Shown in pieces: positions 38,427 through 47,583 of a stretch of 64,000 nucleotides of DNA. The notes below the pieces were generated by a model. That model saw nothing but the letters and a program-made list of their open reading frames with translations, ran no database searches and was not told where the DNA came from. Numbering within the stretch: position 1 is the stretch's first letter; each line of letters starts with the position of its first letter. The position numbers and the translations under genes were made by a program. The DNA comes from Cryobacterium algoritolerans (GTDB lineage Bacteria; Actinomycetota; Actinomycetes; Actinomycetales; Microbacteriaceae), in NCBI RefSeq assembly GCF_004402785.1, contig NZ_SOFP01000046.1, positions 186,001 through 250,000 on the forward strand, read 5' to 3'.

Positions 38427-39623
38427 CTACGAATCCGCTTCCGAGGCTGCCACGATCGTTTGGTGAATGTCGACAAAGGCATCGGCGATTCGTTGTGAGG
38501 TAAGTTCAATTTGCCACTCGCGCGCTCCGAGGACGGCCAGGGCCTGCCCGACCGATTCGGCGTCGATCGGCTCCGGCGGAGTCCAGGCCATCCGGCGCAC
38601 GTAATCGGGCGTAACCAGGTTCTCCAGTGGGATGAGGAACTCCGTGGAGATCTCGGCGAGCACCGCGCGCGCGGCCTTGAAACGCAGGTCGGCCTCCGGA
38701 TTACGGTCGGCCCAGGCTCGGGGCGGGGGAAGAGCGTCCCCGTTTCCCCGCAGCGACGGGAGATCGGTCTGGGCCAGGCCGGTCTGGATTGCGGCCCACC
38801 ATCGGTCGAGTTCGCTACGGCTCGCCCGACCGCTGAAATCCCGGAGGTCGGCGAGACCCTGGCGGGTGGTCGGAAGGGCGCGAGCCGCCGCGATGAGCGA
38901 CGCGTCCGGCACGAGACGTCCCGGTGAGACGTCGATGTCCTGCGCAAGTCTGTCCCGGGCGAGCCAGAGTTCACGAGCGACGGCCAGGTTGCGCTGGGTG
39001 CGGAGGGAATGCACGCCGGACAGTCGCCGCCACGGCTCGGCCAGCGGGGGTTTGGTCTCCCGCGTCAGTACCGCCGCGAACTCCTGCTCGGCGATGACGC
39101 TCTTCTGGTCTGCCGCGAGCATTTCGACCATCTGATCGCGAAGGTTCGGGAGCAGCTCAACGTCGAGCGCGCCGTAGACGAGCCACGCCTCCGGCAGCGG
39201 GCGGGTCGACCAGTTCGCGGCTGAGTGCTCCTTGGCCAGGTGGATGCCGAGCAGCTCTTCGACGACCGTGCCGAGGCCGACCCGGGGCATGCCTAACAGG
39301 CGTGCGGCGAGTTCGGTGTCAAAGATCCGCGCTGGGTCGAGGCCGACCTCGCGCAGGCAGGCGAGGTCCTGGCTGGCGGCGTGGAAGATCCACTCCTCGT
39401 CGACGAGGGCGTCGTTCAGTTCGCGGAAATCGCCGATCGCCGGCGGATCGAACAGGAAGGTACCGGCGCCCCGACGGTAGATCTGGATCAGGTACGCGCG
39501 CTGCGAGTAGGTGAAGCCGGAGGCACGCTCCGCGTCGACCCCGATCGGGCCAGTGCCGCCGACAATAGCCGCGGTCGCCGTCAAGTAGGCGTCCCGCGTG
39601 TCGATCACGTGGTGATCAACCAC
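38427..39623 (-). CDS. rnd: Ribonuclease D / HRDC domain 3'-5' exonuclease
   Basis: 398 residues from GTG 39623, overlapping the DUF3000 stop by 8 bp. The DEDD exonuclease domain (about 1-200) shows motif I IGVDAERASGFTYSQRAYLI, motif II FHAASQDLACLREVGL, and motif III YGALDVELLPNLRDQM with its Tyr/Asp. A C-terminal HRDC domain lies near 215-290 (WRRLSGVHSLRTQRNLAVAR). It trims 3' ends of tRNA precursors and other small RNAs. The extra length after HRDC is typical of actinobacterial RNase D. Cotranscribed with DUF3000, the usual pairing. Confidence 0.9.
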   Translation of the reverse strand: MVDHHVIDTRDAYLTATAAIVGGTGPIGVDAERASGFTYSQRAYLIQIYRRGAGTFLFDPPAIGDFRELNDALVDEEWIFHAASQDLACLREVGLDPARIFDTELAARLLGMPRVGLGTVVEELLGIHLAKEHSAANWSTRPLPEAWLVYGALDVELLPNLRDQMVEMLAADQKSVIAEQEFAAVLTRETKPPLAEPWRRLSGVHSLRTQRNLAVARELWLARDRLAQDIDVSPGRLVPDASLIAAARALPTTRQGLADLRDFSGRASRSELDRWWAAIQTGLAQTDLPSLRGNGDALPPPRAWADRNPEADLRFKAARAVLAEISTEFLIPLENLVTPDYVRRMAWTPPEPIDAESVGQALAVLGAREWQIELTSQRIADAFVDIHQTIVAASEADS

Positions 39624-40206
39624 GTCCGGTTCGGCGTGTGGACAACATGCTGACTCCTTCGCCAGTGGGTGGAAGACCTGCGAGCATGCAGAGCAGTTCA
39701 CCCCATCCTTCGACATGGGCGGTGAGATTGTGGTCCTGCGGCGTCCACGAGGCTCTCAGCTCTATCTGTGCTCCGTCGCCCTGCTTGGCAAGTTCGCCGA
39801 AGCCTGACGAGATGATCTTAGTCGCAGTCCCTGATGCCGCGGTGTATCGGGCACCGTGGGCGTCGAGCGCGTCGACCAGCCAGGCCCAGGCAACCTCGGC
39901 GAGGAACGGGTCGAGGCCGATGTCCGTTTCCAGTGGAGCCTGCGCGAAACAGACCACGCGGAAGGCGCCCCCCCACGCTTCTGGCTCATCGGGGTCGTAG
40001 AGCAGGATGAACCGGCCCGTTCCGAGGTCGGAGTTCCCGCCGTGACGACTCGGCGTCACGTCGGCGGCGAGCGCCACGGCGTAGGGCGCAAGATTGCCCG
40101 GCGCCGAGATCTCGTTGACCACCAGTTCGACCCGGGACCGGGCGCGCCGAACCGCCTCGAGGGCTGCGGCGAACTCCGGCGGGAGTGGTTCCTGTGTTTC
40201 GGGCAC
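39616..40206 (-). CDS. DUF3000 family protein
   Basis: 196 residues, GTG start at 40206. Conserved family sequence includes ALEAVRRARSRVELVVNEIS near 15-34, APYAVALAADVTPSRHG, RFILLYDPDEPEAWGGAFRV near 65-84, and LRASWTPQDHNLTAHVEGWG near 151-170. Soluble actinobacterial protein of unknown function whose gene almost always precedes an RNase D gene, as here with an 8-bp overlap. That conserved coupling hints at a role in RNA processing, which is inference. Divergent from the alpha/beta hydrolase gene. Confidence 0.88.
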   Translation of the reverse strand: MPETQEPLPPEFAAALEAVRRARSRVELVVNEISAPGNLAPYAVALAADVTPSRHGGNSDLGTGRFILLYDPDEPEAWGGAFRVVCFAQAPLETDIGLDPFLAEVAWAWLVDALDAHGARYTAASGTATKIISSGFGELAKQGDGAQIELRASWTPQDHNLTAHVEGWGELLCMLAGLPPTGEGVSMLSTRRTGRG

Positions 40207-40271
40207 GAGTGCAGACTAGAGTTTTTTCAGGGTGCTTTACGACAGGCACGCCGAGCGGGTGGAGGCGACGC

Positions 40272-41459
40272 GTGAGCAGAGGGTGTGACTGGGTCGGGCG
40301 TCTGGTGCGGATTGCGGCGTTGGCCGGGATAATCGGTGGGGCCGCTCTGGCCAGTGGCGCCCTGGCGGCGAGTGTTCTCTCCGGTGTCATGGCCCGTCGG
40401 ATCGTCACGCCGTCGGTGAAGCGCGCCGATGACGTGCGGGTCGAGGCCGTTGATCTCGCGGCCGGAACGATCACGTTGCAGTCCACTGCCGACTCCGTGC
40501 TCCAGGGCGACTACAGCTTCTGGTTCTCCGGTGACAGCGGGCATGCGCACGTGGGGGAGGTTCTCCGCAGCACGCCCGCGGCGGTGACCCGGCGCATCCT
40601 GCGAGTCGACTACGGCGACCTGGCGGAGGCGCGGCGCGGCCGCCTCGGCGGATATTCCTTCCTGGGTCCCTGGGACCTCTCGGTCGACTTCGAGGACGTG
40701 CTCATTCCGACTCCGGCCGGGGATGCCCCGGCCTGGCTGATTTCGTCGACGGTCCCGGGCGGGCGGTGGGTCATCCAAGTGCACGGCCGCGGCGTGCGGC
40801 GGCAGGAGACGCTGCGGGCGGTGCCGGTTTTCAGGGACGCCGGGTACACCTCCCTTCTCATTTCGTACCGGAACGACGGCGAAGCGCCCGTGAGCGCCGA
40901 CGGGCGCTACGGTCTCGGCGACACCGAGTGGCAGGACGTCGAGGCGGCCATTGCGTTCGCCGCGGGCCACGGGGCCACCGAGATCGTGCTGATGGGCTGG
41001 TCGATGGGCGGTGCCATTGTGCTGCAGGCGGCCACCCGGTCCCGGTTGCGGGAACTCGTCGTGGGTGTCGTGCTCGACTCGCCCGTGATCGACTGGGCCG
41101 ATGTCGTCGCCTTCCAGGGTGACAGCCTGGGGTTGCCGGGGATGGTGTCCAGTGGCGCGATGCAGGTGCTGGGCCGGCGCTGGGGCGGGCTGATCACCGG
41201 ACAGAGGGCCCCGATCGACTTCCGCCGGCTGGACTTCGTGTCGCGGGCGGCCGAACTTGACCGGCCGGTCCTGCTGATGCACAGCGATGACGACGGTTAC
41301 GTGCCGGCGACCGGTTCGCGGGCCCTTGCCGTGCGTCGACCCGACATCGTCACCTTCCTGCCGTTCACTGTCGCCCGCCACACCAAGCTGTGGAACTACG
41401 ACCGGGAGAGCTGGAACCAGGCGATCATGAACTGGCTGGCGGCACTCCCGACACGGTGA
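40272..41459 (+). CDS. Membrane-anchored alpha/beta hydrolase
   Basis: 395 residues from GTG 40272, preceded by GGAGG. A single N-terminal transmembrane helix (about residues 11-40, AALAGIIGGAALASGALAAS) probably anchors it with the catalytic domain outside. The hydrolase core has the oxyanion strand VIQVHGRGVRRQETLR, the nucleophile elbow VLMGWSMGGAIVLQAATRSR (Ser), the acid in LMHSDDDGYVP (Asp) and the late His in VARHTKLWNYD. A complete Ser-Asp-His triad is therefore visible. Substrate unknown. It stands alone and converges on sufE. Confidence 0.85.
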   Translation: MSRGCDWVGRLVRIAALAGIIGGAALASGALAASVLSGVMARRIVTPSVKRADDVRVEAVDLAAGTITLQSTADSVLQGDYSFWFSGDSGHAHVGEVLRSTPAAVTRRILRVDYGDLAEARRGRLGGYSFLGPWDLSVDFEDVLIPTPAGDAPAWLISSTVPGGRWVIQVHGRGVRRQETLRAVPVFRDAGYTSLLISYRNDGEAPVSADGRYGLGDTEWQDVEAAIAFAAGHGATEIVLMGWSMGGAIVLQAATRSRLRELVVGVVLDSPVIDWADVVAFQGDSLGLPGMVSSGAMQVLGRRWGGLITGQRAPIDFRRLDFVSRAAELDRPVLLMHSDDDGYVPATGSRALAVRRPDIVTFLPFTVARHTKLWNYDRESWNQAIMNWLAALPTR

Positions 41460-41498
41460 CTCGGGCTCGGGCTTTGGCTCCTGCGAGCAGCCGCGTGG

Positions 41499-41942
41499 TC
41501 AGGCACCGGTCTCGCGGAGCCGTCGTTTCGTGCGGGCGAGCATCGCCGTCATCCCGCGGATGCGCAGCGGCGACACGGCCTTCGTCAGGCCGATCGACTG
41601 CGGGTAGTCGTCAGGAACGGCGAGTACCTCCTCGGTGCTGAGGCCGTCGAGACCCTGAGCGAGGATGGACGCGAAGCCCCTGGTGGTCGGTGATTCCCTG
41701 GGCGCAGTCGCGTAGAGGTGCACCGATCTGCGGGCGTCGTCATCCACCTCGACGAACATGAACACGGGGGACTGGCACTCGACGACCCGTTCGAGAAGGT
41801 CGGGATGCTCGTCGTATCTCGCGGGGAGCGCCGGGAGCTCATTGGCGAACTCGAGCAGGAGCAGCAGGCGGTCGGGTTGCTCGAGGGCGAGGAAGTCACC
41901 CTGGATCTCGGCCAGTTTCGCGGGCAGTTCGGTGTAAGTCAT
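41499..41942 (-). CDS. sufE: SufE family cysteine desulfuration protein
   Basis: 147 residues, normal for SufE. The sulfur-accepting Cys is in ERVVECQSPVFMFVEV near residue 56. LPAKLAEIQGDFLALEQPDR near the start and GFASILAQGLDGLSTEEVLA near 90-110 are family blocks. SufE takes persulfide from a cysteine desulfurase and passes it on for Fe-S assembly or other sulfur transfer. It follows a sulfurtransferase gene on the same strand, after 71 bp that contain a strong hairpin; the pair is common in actinobacteria. Confidence 0.9.
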   Translation of the reverse strand: MTYTELPAKLAEIQGDFLALEQPDRLLLLLEFANELPALPARYDEHPDLLERVVECQSPVFMFVEVDDDARRSVHLYATAPRESPTTRGFASILAQGLDGLSTEEVLAVPDDYPQSIGLTKAVSPLRIRGMTAMLARTKRRLRETGA

Positions 41943-41954
41943 CGAGCATATTCT

Positions 41955-41984
41955 GCCACGCGCCGCAGAGAGGCGGCGCGTGGC
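41955..41984 (-). terminator. Perfect 12-bp hairpin between sseA and sufE
   Basis: GCCACGCGCCGC (41955-41966), loop AGAGAG, GCGGCGCGTGGC (41973-41984). No T tract follows on the minus strand, and the stem ends 12 bp before the sufE ATG, so it could be a terminator or a structure that limits sufE translation. Confidence 0.55.
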
Positions 41985-42013
41985 CGGCGAGCCGGGAACA
42001 CTCGGCGGGAGGA

Positions 42014-42916
42014 TCAGTGGGGGGACGGGGCGGCACCAGGGTCGGTGCCGAGCGCGATCGGCACGTGCACCGCGTTGCCCCATTCGGTCCAGGAACCGTC
42101 GTAGTTGCGGACGCCCTCGAAGCCGAGCAGGTGAGTGAGCACGAACCAGGTATGGCTGGAGCGCTCCCCGATCCGGCAGTAGGCGATCACCTTGTCGCCG
42201 TCGGTGAGACCGGCCTCGCCGCGGTAGATGGTGTCGAGTTCGGCCCGGGTGCGGAAGGTCGCATCCGGTGCGGCGGCGCGGGCCCACGGCACGGACGCGG
42301 CCGACGGGATGTGGCCGCCGCGGAGGGCGCCCTCCTCCGGGTATGCCGGCATGTGTGTACGCTCCCCGCTGTACTCCTCGGGGGACCTCACGTCGATCAG
42401 CGGATTGCCGAAGTGGGCGAGCACATCGTCCTTGAACGCGCGGATGGGCGCGTCATTGCGGGGGACGACCGGGTAGTCGACCGGTGTCACCCGGCTGGCG
42501 ACGGTTGTGGTCTCGCGCCCCTCGGCGATCCACTTGTCCCGGCCTCCGTCGAGCAGGCGCACATCGGTGTGGCCGAAGAGGGTGAACACCCACAGGGCAT
42601 ACGCGGCCCACCAGTTGTTCTTGTCGCCGTAGATGACCACCGTCGTGTCCCGCGCGATCCCCTTGGAACCGAGCACTGCCGCAAAGGCGGTGCCGTCGAC
42701 GAAGTCACGTTCCACCGGGTCGTTGAGGTCGGTGTGCCAGTCGATCTTGACGGCGGCGGGGATGTGCCCGGTCTCGTAGAGCAGCACATCCTCATCGGAT
42801 TCCACGACGACGAGGCCGGGCTCGCCGAGGTGAACCTGCAGCCAGTCGGTGGACACAAGCCGCTCGGGGTGGGCGTAGGCGGCGAACTTGGGGGCCGGAT
42901 CGAGTGCGACGGACAT
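42014..42916 (-). CDS. sseA: Sulfurtransferase (thiosulfate/3-mercaptopyruvate type, two rhodanese domains)
   Basis: 300 residues from ATG 42916, with GGAGG upstream; the frame is open further but without a good start. Two tandem rhodanese domains: the first (about 10-150) is the inactive copy, the second (about 165-290) holds the persulfide Cys in [19 protein letters not shown] near 257. The CRIGERS loop is that of actinobacterial SseA/CysA-type thiosulfate sulfurtransferases. It moves sulfane sulfur to thiol acceptors. Followed by sufE, and divergent from zapE. Confidence 0.92.
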   Translation of the reverse strand: MSVALDPAPKFAAYAHPERLVSTDWLQVHLGEPGLVVVESDEDVLLYETGHIPAAVKIDWHTDLNDPVERDFVDGTAFAAVLGSKGIARDTTVVIYGDKNNWWAAYALWVFTLFGHTDVRLLDGGRDKWIAEGRETTTVASRVTPVDYPVVPRNDAPIRAFKDDVLAHFGNPLIDVRSPEEYSGERTHMPAYPEEGALRGGHIPSAASVPWARAAAPDATFRTRAELDTIYRGEAGLTDGDKVIAYCRIGERSSHTWFVLTHLLGFEGVRNYDGSWTEWGNAVHVPIALGTDPGAAPSPH

Positions 42917-43092
42917 GGGGATAACCTCCGGGGAGCGTCGGAACGACACGGGATTGATTTGGCTGCGGTTTAGGCTGGTCAGCGTCCGCTCTTCGAATCT
43001 ACGCGGTGTGGGCGGCGAACGCATCCGGTCGGTCACACGATGACCCGGAGGCGTGTTCCCACCAATCGACACAGAAACACGGGTGTTCCACC

Positions 43093-44142
43093 ATGGCTCC
43101 AGAGGCGCCTCGCCGTCAGCCTCGGCTGATCGATCGTTCCCCCAGTATCACCGGAGCCGAAATCGTCGCCGAGTTGACGCCGCCACCCCAGTTCGAGCAC
43201 GCCTCCTTCGATTCCTACCGGCCGGACCTGAACTTCCCGTCGCAACTCGAGGCCGTCGAGCGGTTGAACGCCTTCGCCGGCGCATGGCTGCCCCAGCGCC
43301 CCAGCGGTTTCTTCTCCCGCACCCGCAAGCCCAAACCAGAGCTTCCCGGGATCTACCTGGACGGCGGCTTCGGAGTGGGCAAGACCCACCTCCTCGCCGC
43401 GCTCTGGCATGCCGCCCCCGGCCCCAAATACTTCGGCACCTTCATCGAGTACACGGCGCTGGTCGGCGCCCTCGGCTACGCGGCCACGGTCAAGCAGCTC
43501 TCCGGCGCCCGTCTCATCTGCATCGACGAATTCGAGCTCGACGACCCGGGCGACACAATGCTGATGACCCGGCTGCTCGCGGAACTCGTCGCCTCGGGAA
43601 CCCGCGTCGCCGCAACCTCGAACACCCCGCCGAACTCCCTGGGCGAGGGCCGTTTCGCGGCGATCGACTTCCTGCGGGAAATCCAGGCGATGTCGGCGAA
43701 CTTCGAAATCGTGCGGATCGACGGCCTCGACTACCGCCGGCGTGACATCGAGGGCCACGCGATCGCCGTGTCGGAAGATGTGCTCGAGCACCTCGTCCGT
43801 GCCCTCCCGGGGCGGGGATCGATCGTCACCCTCGACGATTTCGGCGCCCTGATCCGACATCTCAGCACGGTGCATCCGTCGAAGTACATCAAGATCATCA
43901 ACGGCATCGACGTGATCGCACTCACCGACGCCTACCTGCTGACCGACCAGACGGATGCTCTGCGCCTGGTGGCCTTCATCGACCGGGTCTACGACGCCGA
44001 GATCCCGATCATCGCCAGCGGCCAACCGCTCAACGAGGTTTTCGACGACGAGATGCTGTCCGGCGGGTACCGCAAGAAGTACCAGCGCTCCCAGTCGCGC
44101 CTGGTGGCGCTGACCACGGGAGAGCTCCCGCCGCACGACTGA
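43093..44142 (+). CDS. zapE: Cell division protein ZapE (AFG1-like ATPase)
   Basis: 349 residues from ATG 43093; the frame opens earlier at 43006, in the divergent promoter. Walker A is [18 protein letters not shown] near 93-110, Walker [16 protein letters not shown] near 140-154, and the sensor region [17 protein letters not shown] near 175-191. AFG1/ZapE ATPases act on FtsZ rings in proteobacteria; in actinobacteria the role is not settled. Length is usual. Divergent from the sulfurtransferase gene. Confidence 0.88.
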   Translation: MAPEAPRRQPRLIDRSPSITGAEIVAELTPPPQFEHASFDSYRPDLNFPSQLEAVERLNAFAGAWLPQRPSGFFSRTRKPKPELPGIYLDGGFGVGKTHLLAALWHAAPGPKYFGTFIEYTALVGALGYAATVKQLSGARLICIDEFELDDPGDTMLMTRLLAELVASGTRVAATSNTPPNSLGEGRFAAIDFLREIQAMSANFEIVRIDGLDYRRRDIEGHAIAVSEDVLEHLVRALPGRGSIVTLDDFGALIRHLSTVHPSKYIKIINGIDVIALTDAYLLTDQTDALRLVAFIDRVYDAEIPIIASGQPLNEVFDDEMLSGGYRKKYQRSQSRLVALTTGELPPHD

Positions 44143-44162
44143 TTGGCGCCCCGGCCTGGCGC

Positions 44163-44180
44163 CCCGGCCTGGCGGCCGGG
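44163..44180 (+). terminator. Hairpin after zapE
   Basis: CCCGGCC, loop TGGC, GGCCGGG, 20 bp after the zapE stop, without a T tract. Two direct copies of TGGCGCCCCGGCC precede and overlap it. Confidence 0.45.
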
Positions 44181-44225
44181 CCGGAACCGTGTCGGAAACG
44201 CGATGTTAACACGTTCGCCGACCGC

Positions 44226-44263
44226 GTAACGCGGCCGAAACATCCGCGCGCATTCGCCGAAAC
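44226..44263 (+). promoter_or_regulatory. Tandem GlnR-type boxes ahead of amt
   Basis: GTAAC-N6-GAAAC (44226-44241), then after six bases GCGCA-N6-GAAAC (44248-44263). This keeps the period of the actinobacterial GlnR pattern GTnAC-N6-GAAAC; only the third element is degenerate. It lies about 97 bp before the amt start, so nitrogen-dependent activation is likely. Confidence 0.6.
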
Positions 44264-44359
44264 GTGGCAGTTCCAAACTAACTCTTGTACCCGCCGAGAC
44301 ACGATCAATTGCTCACCCTGTGCACGTCGACGGCAATCCTGAGTTAGAGAGAGGTAACC

Positions 44360-45637
44360 ATGCCCATGGTTGAACTGTCAGTCCTGTTGAACGCCACGAC
44401 GGATAAACTATCCCTTAACCTCAATTCGCTGTGGCTGCTCGTCGCGGCGGCCCTGGTGCTCCTGATGACGCCCGGCGTCGCGTTCTTCTACGGCGGCATG
44501 GTCAAGGCGAAGAGCGTTATCAGCATGATGATGATGAGCTTCGGCGCCATGGGTGTCGTGGGCGTGCTCTGGGTTCTCTACGGGTACGGCATGGCGTTCG
44601 GGCCGGCGCTCATCCCCGGCTTCCTGGGCAACCCGTCATCGTTGCTCGGCCTGAGCGGGCTGCTCGGCGCAGGCAAGGACGGCGCACTGGCGCCGGACCT
44701 GAACGGTCTCGCCTTCGCGGGTTTCCAGGCGACCTTCGCCATCATCACCGTCGCCCTGATTTCCGGCGCGATCGCCGACCGGGCGAAGTTCGGCGCATGG
44801 TTGATCTTCGCCGCCGTGTGGTCGACGCTGGTCTACTTCCCCGTCGCCTACTGGGTCTTCAACCTCGCCGACGGCTGGGCTCCCGCCGCACTCGGGGTCA
44901 ATGACTTCGCCGGGGGCACCGCGGTGCACATCAACGCCGGTGCCGCCGGGCTGGCTCTCGCGCTGGTCCTGGGCAAGCGCGTCGGCTTCAAGAAAGGCAT
45001 CTCGAAGCCGCACAACGTTCCCCTGACGCTGCTGGGTGCCGCTCTTCTCTGGTTCGGTTGGTTCGGCTTCAACGCTGGTTCAGAAGCCGCCGTCGACGGC
45101 ATCGCCGCCCTCGCCTGGGTGAACACGCTCGCCGCTCCCGCCGCCGGCATCCTCGGCTGGCTGATCGTCGAGAAGATCAAGGACGGCAAGCCCACGTCGA
45201 TCGGTGCCGCGTCCGGTGCCGTCGCCGGCCTGGTCGCCGTCACCCCGGCCTGTAACATCCTCACCCCCGGCTGGGCGATCGTGCTCGGCGTGCTCGTCGG
45301 CGCGGTCTGCGCGGTCGCCATCGACCTCAAGTTCAAGTGGGGCTTCGATGACTCGCTCGATGTGGTGGGCATCCACCTCATCGGCGGCATGATCGGCACA
45401 CTGTTCATCGGCATCTTCGGTTCGGGCATCGGTCTCCTCGACACGGGCAGCCTGGCGCAGCTGGGAGTGCAGGCGATGGCCGCCTTCGGAATCGCGATCT
45501 TCTCGTTCGTGATGGCGTACGCAATCGGCTGGGTCATCCAGAAGACGATCGGCTTCCGGATCAACAACGAAGACGAGGTGGCCGGAGTCGACACCATCGT
45601 GCACGGCGAAGAGGGTTACGCTCTGGACACGGTCTGA
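44360..45637 (+). CDS. amt: Ammonium transporter (Amt/AmtB family)
   Basis: 425 residues with eleven helices. Family signatures: LVLLMTPGVAFFYGGMVKAK near 35-54, then VYFPVAYWVFNLADGWAPAA, DFAGGTAVHINAGAAGLALA near 182-201 (pore His) and WFGWFGFNAGSEAA near 230-243. DVVGIHLIGGMIGTLFIGIF near 334-353 holds the second pore His. It moves ammonium across the membrane. ATG 44360 follows GAGAGAGGTAA; ATG 44366 is also possible. No glnK or glnD follows, unlike in many actinobacteria. The upstream tandem GlnR-like boxes suggest nitrogen control. Confidence 0.95.
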   Translation: MPMVELSVLLNATTDKLSLNLNSLWLLVAAALVLLMTPGVAFFYGGMVKAKSVISMMMMSFGAMGVVGVLWVLYGYGMAFGPALIPGFLGNPSSLLGLSGLLGAGKDGALAPDLNGLAFAGFQATFAIITVALISGAIADRAKFGAWLIFAAVWSTLVYFPVAYWVFNLADGWAPAALGVNDFAGGTAVHINAGAAGLALALVLGKRVGFKKGISKPHNVPLTLLGAALLWFGWFGFNAGSEAAVDGIAALAWVNTLAAPAAGILGWLIVEKIKDGKPTSIGAASGAVAGLVAVTPACNILTPGWAIVLGVLVGAVCAVAIDLKFKWGFDDSLDVVGIHLIGGMIGTLFIGIFGSGIGLLDTGSLAQLGVQAMAAFGIAIFSFVMAYAIGWVIQKTIGFRINNEDEVAGVDTIVHGEEGYALDTV

Positions 45638-45809
45638 TCCTCGGGCCCCTCGGGCAGTGGTGGGACGGAGTCCGGTTTCAACCGGGCGCCGCCCCACTCT
45701 GTGCAGCAGCCCTGCGATAGTCCCGCCCACAGCCGTTGTACAGCCCCTTGCCGAGAGATCATTCCTGCGGGAAGCTCAACGTGCTGGCGATGCACCCGAA
45801 CATCGCGAG

Positions 45810-45857
45810 ATTCCCCGAGCCGGTTTCTTTATTGAGACCGGGTCGGGGATTTTTTTT
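45810..45857 (+). terminator. Rho-independent terminator upstream of the SPFH gene
   Basis: ATTCCCCGAGCCGGT pairs with ACCGGGTCGGGGAT (one mismatch and one bulge) around TTCTTTATTGAG, followed by seven T. It is 173 bp after the amt stop. The remaining 370-bp space holds a second small hairpin near 45676-45690 (CCGGTTTCAACCGG) and no gene I can support. Confidence 0.85.
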
Positions 45858-46008
45858 GCCTGCCGGGTCCATGCCGGGCCCGTGGAGGCCGCCCTCCCGA
45901 TAGCGTGGCCTGGACAGGACACGGATGCACGCCGTGCGGGGGTCCTGTCGCCGGCCGATGGCCGGTGATCAGCGCTGCCGCTGCCAGGGCGGAAAACGAA
46001 AGGATCCA

Positions 46009-47472
46009 ATGTTAGATTTCCTGCTCAGTCCCATTCCCGGGTTCATCGTGCTGGCGGTCATCGCCTTCCTGATCGTGTTGCTCTATGCCCGGTCGATCTA
46101 CAAGAACGCCGGCCCTGACGAGGCGCTCATCATCACCGGCAAGAAATCGAAGAAGACCATCGTCGACGGCGCCACCCTCGAGCAGTCCGGGCAGCGGGTC
46201 GTGCACGGCCAGGGAGTGTTCATCACCCCGTTCTTCCAGAAGGCCTTCAAGATCAGCCTGCGCAGCCGGGCCATCGAAATCACGGCCATCGCGCAGGACA
46301 AGATGGGTATCACCCTGACGGTCGAAGCGGTCGCCATCGTGAAGGTGGGCGACGACCCGGATGCCATCCGAGCCGCCGCCCAGCGCTTCCTCGGCCAGGA
46401 CAAGAACATCGACAACTTCGCACTCGAGGTGCTGTCCGGTTCCCTGCGATCCTCGATCGGTGCGACCGACGTGATGACGATCATCCAGAAGCGCGACGAG
46501 CTCGGCGCCTCAGTGCTCGCCACCGCCCGCGAATCGCTGGCCAACCAGGGCCTGGACGTCGACTCGTTCGAAATCAAGGGCATCAGCGACGCCAACGACT
46601 ACATCAAGGACATGGGTCGAGCCGAGCAGGCCAAGGTGCGCCGCCAGGCCGAGGTCGCCGAACACCAGGCCAACCGGGAGGCCCAGGAGGCGGCGATCGC
46701 CGCCGAACAAGCCATCGCCGTCGCCCAGAACACCCTCGCCCTGCGCCGCGCAGCCCTGCAGCTCGACACCGACAAGGCGGCCGCCGAGGCTGCCGGTGCC
46801 AGGCCGCTTGCCGAGGCGAAGACCCAGCAGGCGATCGTGCAGGAGCAGGAGCTCACGGCCCAACGCCGCGCGAGCCTGCGCAAGGCCGAGCTGGAATCCG
46901 AGGTGAATGCCGTCGCGGACGCCGAGGCATACCGTATCCGGGTCACCGCGGCGGCTGCCGCCGATGCAGCGGTGACCGCGGCGAACGCAGACCGGGACAG
47001 CCGCAAGGCGAATGCCGAAGCGATCCGTGCCGAGGGCCAGGCCAACGCCGACGCCATCCTCGCCCGCGGCGCTGCCGAGGCCGAGTCGACCCGGCTCAGC
47101 GCGGAGGCCCTCGCCCAGCAGTCGGAGGCGCTCATCCAACTGCGAATGGTGGAAATGCTGCCCCAGATCGCCCACGAACTCGCGGCGCCGATGAGCAACA
47201 TCGACAACCTGACCGTCATCTCGACCGACGGCGCGAGCCAGCTCAGTAAGAGCGTGGCCGCGGGCTTCACCGAGGTGGATGCCGTGCTCTCCTCCACGAT
47301 GGGGGTCGGTATCCGTGATCTGCTCGGCAGCCTCGTCGGCGGGGCGGTCGCCGGGCAGGGGTTCGCGAGGGCAGCGTCGCCGGTTGAACCGGCGGGGGAG
47401 CCGGCAGCCGTTGCCGCGTCCGATGCGTCGCCCATGTCGCAGCCGGAGGCGGCCGAGGTCTACGCCGAATAG
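46009..47472 (+). CDS. Flotillin-like SPFH domain protein
   Basis: 487 residues from ATG 46009, with AAAGGATC upstream. One N-terminal membrane helix (about 7-28, PGFIVLAVIAFLIVLLYARS) is followed by the SPFH/PHB domain (about 35-200) and a long Ala/Glu/Arg-rich coiled coil (about 215-390) with AEVAEHQANREAQEAAIAAE-type heptads. The C-terminus (VVGRG-type glycine-rich tail) is variable. Flotillins scaffold membrane microdomains and oligomerise through the coiled coil. No nfeD-like partner gene is adjacent. A strong terminator isolates it from amt. Confidence 0.88.
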   Translation: MLDFLLSPIPGFIVLAVIAFLIVLLYARSIYKNAGPDEALIITGKKSKKTIVDGATLEQSGQRVVHGQGVFITPFFQKAFKISLRSRAIEITAIAQDKMGITLTVEAVAIVKVGDDPDAIRAAAQRFLGQDKNIDNFALEVLSGSLRSSIGATDVMTIIQKRDELGASVLATARESLANQGLDVDSFEIKGISDANDYIKDMGRAEQAKVRRQAEVAEHQANREAQEAAIAAEQAIAVAQNTLALRRAALQLDTDKAAAEAAGARPLAEAKTQQAIVQEQELTAQRRASLRKAELESEVNAVADAEAYRIRVTAAAAADAAVTAANADRDSRKANAEAIRAEGQANADAILARGAAEAESTRLSAEALAQQSEALIQLRMVEMLPQIAHELAAPMSNIDNLTVISTDGASQLSKSVAAGFTEVDAVLSSTMGVGIRDLLGSLVGGAVAGQGFARAASPVEPAGEPAAVAASDASPMSQPEAAEVYAE

Positions 47473-47524
47473 CGGCGGCGCACCACGGGTGCGCGGTCGA
47501 CGAGCCGGGTGCCGTAACGTGAAC

Positions 47525-47560
47525 CATCGGCATCGGCATCGGCATCGGCATCGGCATCGG
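47525..47560. repeat. Six CATCGG hexamers ahead of the DUF2071 gene
   Basis: Six exact tandem CATCGG units ending 24 bp before the ATG at 47584. The tract sits where the -10 or the 5' leader would be, so copy number could alter promoter spacing or the leader. Confidence 0.9.
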
Positions 47561-47583
47561 CAATACAGACAGGAAGGTCCACT

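Noticed and set aside
40227-41381. Long minus-strand frame opposite the alpha/beta hydrolase
   Set aside because: The plus-strand gene has the full catalytic triad; the minus frame has no features.
44195-44210. Extra GlnR half-sites (GAAAC-N6-TTAAC) upstream of the tandem boxes
   Set aside because: They are out of phase with the main boxes by two bases and only partly match, so they are not counted.
44360-45637. Short GC-rich frames on both strands inside amt
   Set aside because: Shadows of the transporter; no starts or domains.
45650-45810. Possible riboswitch or small RNA between amt and the SPFH gene
   Set aside because: There are hairpins and a good terminator, but no known riboswitch core could be matched, and amt itself accounts for the terminator.
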